Assembly: GCF_001625305.1 (NCBI RefSeq)
Contig: NW_017803157.1
Coordinates: 505,991 to 569,990 of the forward strand
DNA from: Branchiostoma belcheri
Taxonomy: Eukaryota; Chordata; Leptocardii; Amphioxiformes; Branchiostomatidae
Length of the DNA stretch: 64,000 bases
Direction of reading: 5' to 3'
The translations under genes were made by a program, and so were the position numbers. The notes under the pieces were generated by a model. The model had not been told where the DNA came from. It made no database searches and worked only from the letters and a program-made list of their open reading frames with translations. Position 1 is the stretch's first letter, and the number at the start of each line of letters is the position of its first letter. Below, one piece after another: positions 1-15,000 of the stretch.

Positions 1-73
1 CTCCTCATGTCCTCGTACGACGGGTCGTGAGGCACGCAGTCGTAGTACGGCAACTGGTACTCTTCTACTATCC
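1..73 (-). CDS. BMPR1: BMPR1 exon 9 (partial): substrate-recognition helix region
   Basis: Encodes [20 protein letters not shown] and continues DMR off the left edge. The acceptor TTTTCCAG lies at 74-81. The final kinase lobe residues and stop codon are outside the window. Confidence 0.93.
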
Positions 74-3000
74 CTGGAAAACAGCAACGGAAGTCATGTA
101 AGCAGTGCTGTGTACCGGTTCACTTGGACTAGATCCAGACTTGTAAAAATGTTCTAAAAAACCTGAAAATTTGCAACTAGTTCTGGACTTACAATAATCC
201 TATGTCAAGAAAACTGGCTTCCTGTCTCAGTCCTCAAAAGCAAGGGTCGGTAGGTAGGGATTTTCTACTGTTAAAAATTTTTCAGCTAAAGAAAATGAGA
301 AACTATCAAACTTCGTAGGAGCTTACCTATATATGTAACACCATACAATACTACCAGGTCCATGTTCTATCAGATTCACCTCAAAACCAGACGTCCTTCT
401 TACCTCCCACAATGCACCTCCTGGCTATCTCCCACAGCACCAGGCCGAAGGAGTAGATGTCAGCCATCTTGTACGCGTCAAAGCTGTTTTTGTTCATGGT
501 CTCTTCCAGGACTTCGGGTGCCATGTAGCGCTTGGTTCCCACTCTCGTGTTTGGTGCGATATCGACTTCATTTGTTTCGCTGCAATGAATCACAAATGAA
601 AGAAAATTTATTGTTATTCTCCTGACAACTCGTTGATTTCCAACACCGTACCTGCTTATCTTTTTCAGCACCACACCAAGAGAATATTTGTAAGACTACT
701 GTGGCTATTAGTCATATCACATTAGTAATCAACAAGAGGAAAGATGCTGGTTAGTAGTGTTCCTTTTTTTTGGAATTATTGATATGTGGAAGTTTGTACA
801 TGTATGTACCTCAAGAGAGATTCCTCAAACCTACAAGAAAAGATTAGTGACTTTATAAGAAGCATTTGTGAGTGGGGTGGAAGGTTAGGACAATTGGCTC
901 AGTTTTATTTATTTCAGAGACAGAGTAGAGAGATACAAAATAAGACAGAATGAGAAATACATAAGAGTATAATCAGAATTAAGTAGAATTAAATATCAAG
1001 CATATAGAAACTTAAGCAAAAATTAATTTTGCACAGAACTACATATGATTATGATATTTCATGTATTTTATGCATTTCTACAGTTCTGTTTTGCATTCCT
1101 ACATTTGTTAAATTTTAACCAAGCGTTTCTCAGAAGAGGTAGGGTTTATATGGTGATGGTTTTTGTTCCTGTACCTCCAGTATTCCTCCACCCCACTCAT
1201 GCCTGGGGTCCGAATACTCCAGCCGGAGTGGCCGGAGAGCAGGGAAGGGTCAGCGTCCGGGTTAGAGTGGTCACCGTATCTTTCGAGGGGTCAACAAAAG
1301 TGGTCAAAATTAGATAGAACACAAGCAAACTGAGAAGCAAATCATGTGGGCTTGAAAAGATGTTACAATCTAAACAGAACATGAAATAAATCACGAAAGC
1401 AAAAGTTGATCTTTGTGCTATTTAGTAAGAAACCTACTGTTATGGGATAGTTTGAAAATTTTGTTCCAGCTGGATGGAGACTTTAAACACACCGGTCTTA
1501 CACTATATAGCAAAATTTCTATCACACATACATGGAAACAATGTCATATTTACAATAGGACAGTGTTCTAGCCAGCCTGAAATTTTTCGCTCGCTAGGTG
1601 CTTGCTAGAACACTGCAATAGGACCTACATGTATAGCATTGGCATCCTACATGTATGAAGAAATCAGACCCTACACTGGTCCTCTCCACATGACTTGGTG
1701 ACAAATAAGGCTACCTGGTAGTAATCCGAGCAGACACCGCCATGATAGATCTACAGGTATCACTACTTAATGGGCCAGGAAATGAAATTTCCCACCTCAT
1801 TCCCAAAGGTCAAAGGACAACGTACCCCGCGGCAAAATACGCCATTTCTTTTACTACCCGTACCACCTCTGGGTTTGGCAACAAAGCTATAACACAGGAC
1901 CCAATCCCAGCTAATGCCTCAACAGTATTGCCTTTAAATGGGTTTAGAACTGATCTATAGCTCAAGTCACCATACTAAAAGTATCATAACATTTTCCGTG
2001 CGTAAACTTTAGAGCTGTGTTATGTAACATTAGATGATACAAAAAGTCAATTTTCTGGTCATTTCTTTACAAAGGAAGTTGAACCAACCCGTAGTAAATG
2101 AGTGCCATTTAGAATGTGGAGGTGCCAAAATATGACACCTTATGCATGTTCAAAAACTGACTTTTGATATTTCAATCTATTTTTCTGAAAGCTTTCTACC
2201 AAACCTCTTCCATGCACCCTACGCAGTAGTTATTCTCTAACAGGGACCATATCTGTCATGTCTCATGTGTATCCTTCTTTGAGAACATCCTTCGCTCTGT
2301 CAATCCATCCTAAGCTTCAGTAACAGACCTGAGTCAGATACTCAATGATGCAGGTAATGTAATTTCTCGCCTTACTTCCATGCCTGGCAAATAACACTCC
2401 CTCGAGACAACTAAATTTTCATTACTACTAAAAACTTGGCCCCTTTTAATGCTTTCTCTTATCACAGTTCTCTATAACCTTGCCTGATAGTATGCTATTG
2501 GTGGTCCTTTCCTTTGTTTAATGGTGCAGATAATCAAATCTTCTGTTTTAATGCTCCTTATATCGGGGAGATCACATTAGGAATGTTCAGCAATAAAAAC
2601 AATGAAGCAGCAAAGTCTTTGACCCACAGTTTCAGTTAATTTGTTGGCTTTGAATTCTCCTTCTTTTTACCAAAATTAACAGCAAAAGAATGCAATTCTT
2701 AAATTTAAGGCTAAAGAAAGCTCATCCCCTTGTTTCTAGCAAGTCAGAAACAATGTAATCATAAACCTTCACACCATAATAGGAAGTCAGATTTGGATAG
2801 CTAAACCTTTGACCCATGCCCTTTGACCTGAATTCTACCCGATGACCCTACCTGATAAATCTGACAGCCAGACCCATATCGGCGATACAGCATGCGCCAT
2901 TTTTCTTCACAAGGATGTTTTTGGACTTGATGTCACGGTGGGCGATCGCTGGCTTCCCCTGGGTGCCGAAGATTTCCGTGTGTAGGTGCGAGAGGCCGCA

Positions 3001-6000
3001 CGCTGCCGAGTACGCCAGACGGAGCAGGCCTGCCCGGTCTAACGTGTTTCCTCGCAGGTAGTCGTAGAGCGACCCGTTCTCGTGGTAGTCGGTGATGAGG
3101 TACAGCTGAGTCCACGAGCCTGTACCCTTGATATCTGCTGCAATAAAACCTGTAAAGTACACGAGGCACGAGTCAGTATAGTCAACCTTCCAAGTGTGCC
3201 TTCCAAGTCTGGCCTTTCAAAGTCTAGCAACCTGATGAAATTATTTTCGGATTCTGGGTGAGCACAAAAGAACAAGAAATAGTCAGAGTTATCAACCAAG
3301 GATTAGGTTGTTCAAAAACTCATTCTATCCTAGACCTATTGCAGAGTGGAACTTTCTGCCACCAAGTACAGTAGGGGCATCATCATTAGATAGTTTTAAA
3401 CAGTGTTTAAAGTTAGATGTTCCAGTGTTACGTGTAACAAGGTGTTTGGTGTAATGAAGCCAGCTGCCACCATGCCACGTACCGACAAAGCTGGTGTGTT
3501 ACGCTGAAGGGCAGTTATACTGGCTATACCTATACAGATAATGTCTAACCACGTCTAACCCTCGGAAGACGGGGAACAACAGATGATAAACCGGACAGTG
3601 AGTGAGTGAGTGAGTAATAACAACTCCTTTTGGTTATGTATAAATATTGCCACTAGCTCACCTAGAATGTTCTCGTGCCTCATGAGAACAGTCTGGTAGA
3701 TCTCTGTCTCGCGGAACCAGGAGGCCTCCTCTGTGGTGAAGAAGACTTTGATGGCCACGTACTCCCCTCTCCACTTGCCCTTCCACACCTCCCCGTAACG
3801 CCCTTTCCCAATACTGTGCAGCATCTGGATCTGTTTGGCTATGGTACGCTGGACCTGAGACAGATACAAGTTGGACATGTTACAGTAGTGGTAGAAATAC
3901 TTCTTTTCCGTGTTCTAAAATATTGCAGAATGTCAAAATTTTGTTATGCAATTCGGAAATACTTTCTGCAAATGCATACTTGGATGGGGCAAAACTTGGA
4001 CTTAACTCACTTAAGGATATGGCAGTAGTGGCGCAAAAAAAGTCAGACAAGGAGTCGACCTATGCAACAAGGTTGCGGGAGGATCTAAGGTCTAAGGTAA
4101 GGTAATGCATACTTGAAAGTCCAGATGTGAACCCATGGCATATGCAAAAGTGCATGTTGGCAAACATTTTACATGCAATTTGAAAAATACAGTCATGCAA
4201 AATTACTTGTATATTATAGAGTCAGTAGTAAACACAAAAGCTCTTGAACAATAGTCAACCCCTACTAGCCCTAGCCTGATTTTTTCAGTCTGCAAAATTG
4301 CTGAAAATGTCTCTAAATTCCTTAACACTGTTACAGTTAGGCCCTCTTTAGACTGAGAATGCTTTATTGGGTTGGGGGTGAAAAACTTTTCGGATGGGTT
4401 GACGGTTTCCAGTCTAAATTTGTAAGTCCCTCCCCTTCTACATGTGTGAAAACTACGGGAGACAGATCTACCCACCAGGAGGGGGAGTCCGGAGCCGCTG
4501 CCTGAGCTCTGCGACTGCTCGATCAGATCCTTCAGCGTGTCGCCTGGTGGGATGAAGGTCTCGTCGTGGTCACCGACTTCCATGTCGTACCGCGTGCCAA
4601 GTTCCCGCTTCTTATATCTGTGGACACAACAGTTGGTTATTAATGTCAGGGATGAGCATTATCAGTACCTGTATTTAAGGATGACTAAACAGAAACACAG
4701 AACAGTATTCAAGGTGCATGAAAGAAAATTGACAAAGCAAAATTTTCTTAGCACTTTTCCTGTCACTCACTCACTCCACACTTATTTAGTGAGAATATTG
4801 CAAACACTCTACCATCGGAAGTGCTGTACCCTTGTCTGTACCCGTTTGATGTCACTCTTGAGTATTCCATTCCAATACCCAACTCAAGGAAATGTATTCA
4901 AGCTGACTTGAAAAGCCAACTTCAAACAACTACTTCAGGACCTTCCAGGGAAGTTTTAACTGAAGTCGATAACTCTCAAGTTTCTCCTTTCTTTGGACAA
5001 GTACAAATAGCCAAAACTTGCAGCTGATGCCAGGCCTGGGGTAGAAATGCATTTCATGTTCCCTCAGAACTATTCTTCAAAAGATATTGGGAGATCCTCA
5101 GCATGACTACTGCCTGGAGCTGTGAGTAGGCAGGGAATATGGGTCAGAGGGCCACATGACCGATTACCCGGCACACAATATCCTGACTTGATGTATGCAC
5201 TGCTACTGACGTGGCCTATCCGTTATTCTCCAGACTTTGTGTGCTGATGACATCCGTCTTTGCCTAAATAAAAGTGCATGCGCACGCTACCGTGGCACAA
5301 TTTCACTTCTCCTACTAAATAACTTAACGAGAACAATAACGCTAACGACGCAGCAGCCCCCCTCTTTGCTACCTTCGCTGCGATAGCCTCTAGTAGTTCT
5401 GAATCGGCACGTGACCCCTGGCCTTCCGTTGTGTGCGCCCGGGCTGCAGGATACAGATAATGCCCTGCCATTAGTTGCAGTCAGGTCCGAGGAGGCACGA
5501 AATAGATGCCTCGCTGAAGAGCATACGCTATCTGAACCGCCCAGCCACTCGGCGATCAACTACGCCAGCATTCTCCGCGGCTAGTTTCATGCTGCAAAGC
5601 ATTCGTTCAGGTGTAAAACTCGACTCGGTACATGTAAATCTTACATCTGCTGGGTTTTGTTAAGTAAGAGTCTGTTAACATTTGTGGAGCTACCAGAGAA
5701 TATACTGGCAACATGTCTTTCACATCAAGACATCATGAAATATCAAATTTATGGAGGCATACTGAGGCATTTCTATGCCAACTTGTTGAAATTGTTAAAC
5801 TTTTCAGTAAGTTGTGTGGTAAACTCACATACTACATATTGCCTTCTAGCTAGATGTATTCTTATCACGACATTTTGGTACTTTGATCTAAATGTTATGT
5901 ACTCCGACAACTACAGAACGAAACTGCCGATCAGATCAGATGATGTACAAAGTTTCAGATGAGATCGTTTCTATCTGATGCCCCCTGGGCTAGCACAGAA

Positions 6001-9000
6001 ATGGACTGTAAAGGTGTTTTCATTCCTGAAGTAAAGGCAGTTCGTCTCTGTCCAAACTCTTAATGTTCGGTGACCTATCAAGTACTGAAGTGTTGTCCCT
6101 AAAGACTGGGAGATAGTGCTAATGATGAGATGTGTGCCATTACTGGGGAAACCTTCAGGGTGCTGAAACTTGTGGGATAGACGTTTAGAGCCCGTCGGTA
6201 AGGTCAGTTTGTCTGTGTCACGACTGTGTCAGGGCTCAAAATACTTTTTTTCTGTATACCTGCACTGGTCCTGGTGACAATGAAAACTACCTGCACTGGA
6301 CTGACTTTACCTGCACCACTCAAGACTTGGAGAAACTGGTCAGAAACAATTGCCATATTATTTCTTTCAAACTTGTAATTAACAATAAATAAAGCAAATA
6401 AAATTCAACATACATTGTACATTTGTACATGTATCTATAAACCCAGTACATGGACCAGTGCAAGTTAGGTGCAGGTAGACGTCAGAAAAACCTGCACAAC
6501 CACCATTTTACCGGCACTATGGTGCATATGCAATCTGTATTTCAAGCCCTCTGCATGTAAATATGGTCAGTTATCCAGGACAGTTACTATGTCCCATTGG
6601 AAATTACTAGAAGAGCTCTGTACAAGGATAGCTAGGATGGCAACCTTCTGGCACTAATACAGGACACCCAGGAGACCTATTAGAGTAGATGTATAAGCCG
6701 GCCCTCTGTCCAAGTCCTGCAGCACTGCAAGTCAATCAATCAATCAGGCTTTCTCTGAGAAAAAAAGGCTCCATTTGGAAAAGTAACCCAAGAAAGGGTT
6801 TCACTAAGTTAATGTAATGCATATTAAGTGTTATAATATCTGCTTTGATGCTAGTTACATGTATTTTCTCTTAGCTCACTAAACCAACTTGCTTTATCAG
6901 AATTTAGCGTAAGAAATATTTCATAAAGAGGGAGAACTTGCATTATGGAACTCCACAGACAATAAAGAAAGCATTTTCCAAAGTTCAAGATAATTGGTCC
7001 TTGTGGAACATTAGAGACATCTTGAGGCTCTTAAATACCATGAGTGCTTACTACCTTGTCACTAATGAAGCCTATAGAGAATACATGTAGGTGACTTTTT
7101 GACTATCTTGTCATTTAAGTCTCTGCACTGTAGATGATTCCACCATTCCATCCCCAAGGAAAAGGAAAATCTTTCATCAGAAAAAGAAATTATAGAAACT
7201 ATATTTTTTTCCAACTGCATAAAGGCAATTTGAGGCCATACCAGTTTAATTTGTTTGTTCTTGGATTTTTTTCAGAAATATGTGAAGCGAGGGGGCTAAA
7301 ATAAAAAAAGGTCAAGGCATTCTATGATAGCCCCAAATGCTACAATTACAATGTAGAGCTGTCAACAGACCAGGCTGGTTTGTAATTCAAACAATGAGTT
7401 TTGAACTTTTAATCAAGCATTGTTAAATAGAAAAAAAACTGCTAGGAGCACAAGGACTTTCTTCAACTGTTGGGTCAAAATATTGAGCATTTGGACTCAG
7501 AACCTGAATGTTTTTTTTTTTTTTCAAATCATTACAAAAATGAAGCAGGGGATTCCGAGAACCAATGGATGAAATTGTTGTGGCCTGAAGGAGAAACAAT
7601 TTAGTAGTTGATTCGCCAAATAATGTGGGCTTCCTCTGAAGAAAATCTGTCTGCATAAAAAACTGTTGCATTGCACCAACTCTGTCCTTCAGACTAAGGC
7701 ACTTCACTTTCCTCAAGTCATTTTACTGTCCATACCGAATCTTCCAGAGTTTCTCAGCACTTTAGTGACACCCGCAGGGAAAACGCAGAGTACTTAATGT
7801 AAGAAAATTTCCATCATTTTCTTAAATGGCCACTTTAGGGAACATTAGGATAGATCCTGAGCAGTACAAATGAGGATGAGTACTGGTGCTGAAGTTTCAC
7901 AAAGCCTGTCTTTAAGGGAAACACATTATTTAGGGGTTAAGTATACATTTGTGTGAATGTGGGGTGCTAGGTGGCATTTCTCAGCGAACAAATTTGTGAA
8001 AGTGGTCTTCAGGGAGGGCTTCTGTGGAAGATTTCTTTTTAAGAAGCAGACACTCTTTCAGAAGAGGGGATTTCATGCTAATACTAAACATTAGTCATTG
8101 TGCAAAGTATGGAAGCACAGTAAGGTAGGAGGGGAATTCTGCAGTGAAGAGCAAAACATTCTACATATATGTATGTGGATTTGAGTGTATACAACTTTGG
8201 TTCTTAATGTACGTCACCTGAGTGCAACAAATGTACAAAGTCGGATAAATAGCGCTGTCGTCACTTTTTCAGCAGCTTTGTGTGGCTGGATATACAACGC
8301 TGACAGTTAAAATCATCACCTTACGGTTACCTAATCCGTCAACATGGTCATCTCTCTGCAGTTCAAAAGATGAACCATGATTCAATATCCCCGTGATAGC
8401 TTGGGAAGAATACCAACACCGAAGCAAAGGATTTGTAAGGACTGAATAGGTGATGGGAAGAGATGACAACTTTGAAGTATTTCATACATTGAAAGAGATT
8501 TCTATGCAGTTCTTTGGTACACAAGGTTATCAAGCCATCGTATAACCAATCAAAAGTCTGAATATGAATCTTAATGATCTTCACAAATCCATCTTTGCTT
8601 ATCGTGCACTTTTTTGCAATACCTGTGCAAGGGAGCAAATTTCTCTAAAAGAGGAGGATTGGGATGTAACTATAAATCAATACTGTTAACATCTCTGCTA
8701 TTTGTTACGGTTTTTGGAGCCAGCAGTATTTTTTAAAGAATCTATGTGCTGTATACCTAGTGTAAAGCTGGAGTGTTGTGTTATCTTCCTCTAGGTCGAC
8801 TCATGTGGTTGCCAGCTAAGAGTGGCAATTTTTCAAAGCTCAGATTCACCAGCAAATAGCCCATAAATTCAAACATACTTACGCATCAAAAGTAAACTGT
8901 TGACAACAGAGTTTGGTGGCTGTAGTGCCATTCCATGTTGACAAGTTTTCAAGTTTGTGTGGGGTTGTGTGGCGTAACAGAAGGGTGTTCGGCTCAGAAG

Positions 9001-12000
9001 ATTCTGTGTTCGAATCCCGCCATGTCACCGATCTTGTGCCAATATGGGAAAGGCACTTAACACGAATTGTCTCACTTAACTCAGGTGAAAATGAGTGCTG
9101 GTAGCTTTGGTTAAATGAGTGCTTGTTATGTAGCTTTGGTTAAGGGACGTCCCTTGGATAAGACATTAGACTGTTAGTTTCCAACTGTTATGTCGGGAAA
9201 GATATTGCGTGCAACAGGAAAAATGCTAATGCAATGTTGACCAAACATCCAACTACAATCGTGAAAATCAGGGATTTGCGTAGTCGCAGTACGTTCTGCC
9301 GACGTGCTGCCCACCCACCCAATAACAAAAAATTTCTCTGCCACACTCCTCACTCCCTCAACAGAACTTGAATGCCAAGTAGTTATCATTAGGGCATTAG
9401 CACCCAATAAGAACCAAGGTTAGCACAAATTGCACACGCACAACCCTGTAGATTAATCGTATAGAATGCACCCGGCTACACGGACTACTCTGATTATGTC
9501 ACAACTCACACGGAGACCAAATGAACACAGATGTAACTGACATTTGCAGTGTGTCAGGAAGGAGGAACTTCGCTATTACTAAATACCACGGCTTGACCTG
9601 TCCCTGGGAAGGCGCTACGCCGGAAATGTCAGCCAACGCCATTAGGCCGGACCAATCGTGTTTAACCGACCAACGTCTGCTCAAAAATGCAAGACACAAC
9701 AGGAGTGTTTCTATTTTTTTAACGACGTGGAATGTTTAATTTTCTGAATACGCAATTTTGGAAAATTAAGGCACACCAACTTGGTTGGTTCTCTGATTTT
9801 CTCACAAAAAATAGACAAAGCCACAGGCCTAGGCAGCCTATGATATAGTATGATAGCCCTGAATGCTATCATAGGAGCCATGAAGTCAACATACTATAGA
9901 CCAGTTTGGTTTATAATTTCAAACAATTAATCTTCATCAAAGCACTGCACTGTTACATGATTGTAACAACTAGGAAGACAAGGACTCTAAATCCTCAATG
10001 TGTCCAAAATATGAGCATTTGGAGTTGATCCAGAACTTGAATTCTTTTTTGCAAATCATCAAAAAATGATGCGAGCTAATCCAAGAACAATTGTAGTGGC
10101 CTTATGATATCTTTTCATGACTTTCTTTACAATGTTTTTCCCATCTTCACTCTATTTTTCTGGTATGGAAAGGGAACAGTATTTAATAAGAATATCGTGA
10201 CAGATTAGAATGTCATATAAGATGAATGAACAGCCCTACTCTTGCCACTGCCATTAATATAGCTCACTAGCTGTCACCATGGACAGATTCAGGTACAATA
10301 CCGCATTTCTGTGCACGAACTGGTGAAACTTTACACTGATGTGGGCCATAAAAATTACTATTTATAGGTAGGGTTAATCTAATTTTAGGCTAAACATATG
10401 TAATCAATTGGTTCACAGATTTCCCTGCTTCATTTCTTCTGGTCTGCCAAAAAATGTAAGTACTAGTATTCAGGTTTCAAAATGCTCATATTTTGGCCTC
10501 AATTTTGGCCCGACAGTTGTTACAGTTTTTCCATATAACAATGCAGTTTGATCAAAACTTCCAAAGCACATGTAATTGTTTATATTAATAAATCATCTTG
10601 GTATGTTGACGTCATGGCTCCTATCGTAAATTTGGTGGCTATATTATAGGATGCATAGGCCTGTTTTTATTATTTTTCTCCCTGTCGCTTCATTTTTTTT
10701 CTGAAAAAATCTTTGAACCAAGAAATCAAAATTGGCGTGGCCTATGGATAACATTTACCATTAGGTCCTAAATCTGGGTTGAGAGTGAGAAATGAAACCT
10801 ACACTAAGCAAAGAAGGTCTTGCAGTGAACACATTACAACATACGTCTTTATGTGCTCATTTTTTCCCGATGTGAATGTTGACAGCACGTGTTCCTAACT
10901 GTAAATTGAAATCAATTCGAAAGCGAGCCTTAACATCCCCTCAGATTCAAGAAAAATGTTTCCTTATCTCCAAGAATTGACAGCAAGACATCCTTCTTAG
11001 TTAAGTTCTTAGCCAGTCATCCGTTAAGTCATTAGGCAATAATGAGGATGTGGCTTCTTTTCTCGCGGCTTGTTAAATATTACAGACAGACATTCCGATA
11101 CATCATGTCGTATGACTGTTCCCTCCAGGACTGCCTGGAAGTTAATGTGTTGTAATCTGAAGATGAAGAACGTTACACCAACCCCAAGTGCGTCGTTCTG
11201 CGGCTAATGAGAAAGCCCTCTTCGAAATTAAGACATTTATCTAATTCTTCAGGGAGAACTTTGATGTCTTTGCTTTTTTGTGCGATTTCTGTGCAGTCTC
11301 TCAAAAAGATGTCATGACAAATGCATGCATGATGTGTTGAGATCTAATCTGTTCTTTTTGCCGTGGTGTCCCACAGGAGACTGGCTCTCTCAAGTAATTA
11401 TATATTTCCGCGGAAAAGCGTGACACCTTTCACATTGACGAATGAACACAGCGCCTACCTCCCACCCTATCTCACTCCACGAGCCGCTTTCTTGCGAAAA
11501 ACCATCCATGTGAAACGTTTAGCTAGAGCTGGGAGCAATTTTCATATAACCTTCCCGCTTGACGAATGTGCGTCGCCTCCAGTTTGGTGCATTTTGCGCC
11601 AATTTTGATCAGACCGAATCGCGCAGGTGCTTTATCTGCTACGGCACACTCTTCCACTCTTTCCTCCAACCATGGATTAGCTTTCCCAACTTCTGGAGAG
11701 TATCGTTTGTTATCTTGAAGGTGACGAATGGATCTTCCCGGCGCCCTAATATTTTCTCTCTCTTAACGGCCCCGGTTTACCCGAGCTCTCGTCTGGCAGA
11801 ATGAAGCAGTATCAAGTTGTCAGGTGTGATGAATCAGTGGTACCACACCCCTACGCTGCACACAACCGTGCAAGCTTCGCAAGCTGTTTACCCCACGCAT
11901 ACACAACTCTTTTTCTTAGGAGACGCCAATTTGATTTGTTGGTTCTCGGATTTTTTTCATTGAAAAATTGTTAAGTTTCAAGGCAGGAAAAATAAAAATA

Positions 12001-15000
12001 TACAAATTTAAAAAAATAAAAACAGGCTGAGGCATCCTATGATAGTCCTGAATACTACAATAGGAGCCACGAAGTTAACATACTAGGTTTATTCCAGTCT
12101 GGTTTATAATTCAAACAATGAGTTTTGAACTTTTAATCAAAGCACTGCATGGATAGATGGGGAAAAGCTATCCTCAACTATTGGCAACTTGAATTGATTC
12201 AGAACCAGAATGATCCTTTTTTTTTGCAAACCAGAAAAAAAATTAAGCGGCCAAATCTGAGACCCAATTGATTAAATTGTTGTGGCCTTAGCCCAGGTTC
12301 ATGCACATGTGGGGCCCAGAAAGTTTAAACATGAACATTCTTGGCATCTTGCTAGGACTGGACTTCAGACAATTTTACAACATGTATTTACCTAAAAGGG
12401 AAACGGGCGGTTTTCTGACTGCAAACCTCAAGAGAGTCATGTACCATCCTGGACAGATGATCCGAGATCAAAGAAACCCTCTGATTCTGTCTGCCTTTTG
12501 TGTCAATTTTATGCTGTAAACATCATGAAAATAGACTTTATCCTGCAATGTTTTAGGTTTCGATTCTGTTTGATGATGTAATCGTTGGAAAATAACCTAT
12601 AGTTCTACTTCAACAGTGTCCTTTTTTTTACTTCAGAATCTGTAAGTTGTCATCCCAACAAGTCATGTCTGTTAGTAGAACCGGCAGTTTTCACAGATCA
12701 CCAGAAGCGTGTCTTCAGTGCACGAGTCTACTCGCTGCCACGTCTCTGACGGCGCAGGGAGCCAAATCCGGAAACCGATGGAATCAGACCTGGTGCCCAG
12801 ACGTCGTACATTCACGCTGACAAACCCTTTTCCTCACAAGCATGCGAGAATCAATACAGCATCGCACACATGTCAACAGTGATCCACACACTCTTGAGAG
12901 TTTCCTCTGCAACCCTTGTGTCAACGCATCTGTCAGCATTAAGCTTTCCATCTGGCATAAGGCAGTGACAGTACAAGACACCACATAAAAAAAACAGTCA
13001 GGTTGACTAACGTTCAAACGATCCGGCTTTGGCAGTTTCTTTTCATTCAATGCCAGCCGTTGTCGGCTACAATGTTTCACTTTGGATTCAAAAGGAGAAA
13101 TATTCTTATGTAACACAAGATGTGAAAGGGCTTTAGCTTGGGATGGCTTTCGGAGTAGGTAACTGTCAAATGCAGGAAAGTCTTTATATTGTGAGTTTGT
13201 TTATTGTACAAAAACATGTATCAGTTACCAAGCAGTTCAGAGTTCTTGTTTATCACTTAAAGTAAGTTAAACATGGGCATCCAAGGATCCGTGTTGGGCA
13301 CTGATTTGACTTTAGAGTACATCTTTTTTCTCAGAAATTCTTATAAGACTTTTCTTCTTTTTTTCACAGATGTACCTTTATCCATATCAATCCATCAGAC
13401 TCTGTAATCATTCTTTACCCATCTCTATCCATCCATCCATCCATCCATCCATCCATCCATATATCCATCCATCCATCCATCCATCCATCGATTCAAACAT
13501 TCTATTACACAATTTCAACTCATTTTCAAACAATTGCTTCTGTTTTTGAACAATTGGTGACATTGCTGAAGTCCTTCTCCCCTGACTCTAGACTCACCTG
13601 AAGTAGACAAACGCTATGGTGAGCATCAGTACTGTGGTACACACAGTCACACTGATCACCAGCGTGATGTGGTGTATGCTGGGGTCGTAGTACGCATTCG
13701 GTGGAAGACCTGTGGCAAAAAAAAACAACACCGATAGCAGTGTTAGAAATACATTTTTTTAGTGTTCTGTAATTTGCAGAATGTCAAAATTTTGTTTCCA
13801 AGGGCACAAGACCAGTGGCATGGCAGGATTCGAACTTGGGATCCCGTGCATGAATTACGTGCCCTGGTTGTATTGCTTCCGTCTGTAACAGTTCATTCTT
13901 ACCTGGCGTGTCATTGGCAGAGGGCGGGAGGGTTGCGTTGAGCTGCAGGTTGCACATGTCTGTGTCCATGCAGCACTGGATGGCCCGCGGTATGCTGTGG
14001 ACCTGGGCCTTACACTGTAACAGTATACCCTCTGGTCCGATACAGCCGTGTGAAACGATCTGTCCACCGGCCAAATCAGACTCCACCTGAACAACAGGGA
14101 AATAGAAACATCGTCAGAATGTAAGAAGAAAATGGAGAGGACTAGAAAAGCGTGGACTGCTTTCAGTTGAAGAATAAAACTCACAACACTATAATACATT
14201 TTCATACAAAAATGGGAGTATCTGTGTAAGTTTGCATTCTTAGGCCATATTAATTTAATTTGTATTAGGTGAGGAAATGATGTGTACCTGCATGAAGCAG
14301 CGTCCATTTGGCTTGGTGATACAGGTGCCGTTCTCCTGGTTCTCTGGACAGTGTTTGGAGCAGTAACACTTTATACTCCGTCCTTCTGTGGTGGTCATCG
14401 TCTCTTCAGCTGCTGTAGGAACAAAAAGAATAAATATCATCAACAACCATCCACTGCTTTTCTAGTAATGTTGTACACAAACAAAAATATACAAAATTCT
14501 CTGCAGCAATGCATGACAGGATAACCATTTTCAAACTTTAACTTTTTTTCTATATTATATCTGCTACCCACCTACCAAATATCATTAAGATCCATTCACA
14601 GCTTGTTAAGTTATGCTGAACACTTATAATCAACAAATGCATAAAACCCCACTGCAGTTCCACTGGAAAAAGCCAGGTGGACCATTTCCGCAACAGCTAC
14701 CCACACATCAAATATCAAAAAGATCCATCCACAATTACTCAAGTGACAGCATCGACCTACATATAGACACACACCAAAGACAAATTTTACTCTACGATTT
14801 GCATTTAAAATTTTTTGAAAACCAAGGGAAGTCTGCAGTCTGATTTATGGATTTCCATACAAACAGACGTAAATAGAATGTTGGAAAATGTATGAAAGCT
14901 ACCGGGTCGTAAAGATTTCTCCACCTGTGACATATGTTAAGTGGTGCCATAAAAATGCCAGGTACTCCATATACTGGCAACAGCACCTAGCTTGTTTTAC

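Larger units (their letters stand above)
4618..13597 (-). other. BMPR1 intron 4 (9 kb), rich in short mobile elements
   Basis: No convincing exon was found. The intron holds four copies of one terminal-inverted-repeat element (7232, 9768, 10400 and 11919), one copy of a second (6230), a tRNA-derived SINE (8958-9165) and an ATCC microsatellite (13427-13488). A CpG-richer patch at about 5150-5600 has an 82-codon minus frame (5223-5471) with no recognisable domain, which I do not call a gene. Confidence 0.8.

Noticed and set aside
5223..5559. Two overlapping minus-strand frames of 82-90 codons in a CpG-rich patch of BMPR1 intron 4
   Set aside because: No domain, no signal peptide and no phase match to receptor exons.
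8963..9035. Possible tRNA gene
   Set aside because: Has A and B box-like sequence but no cloverleaf acceptor pairing; followed by a SINE body.
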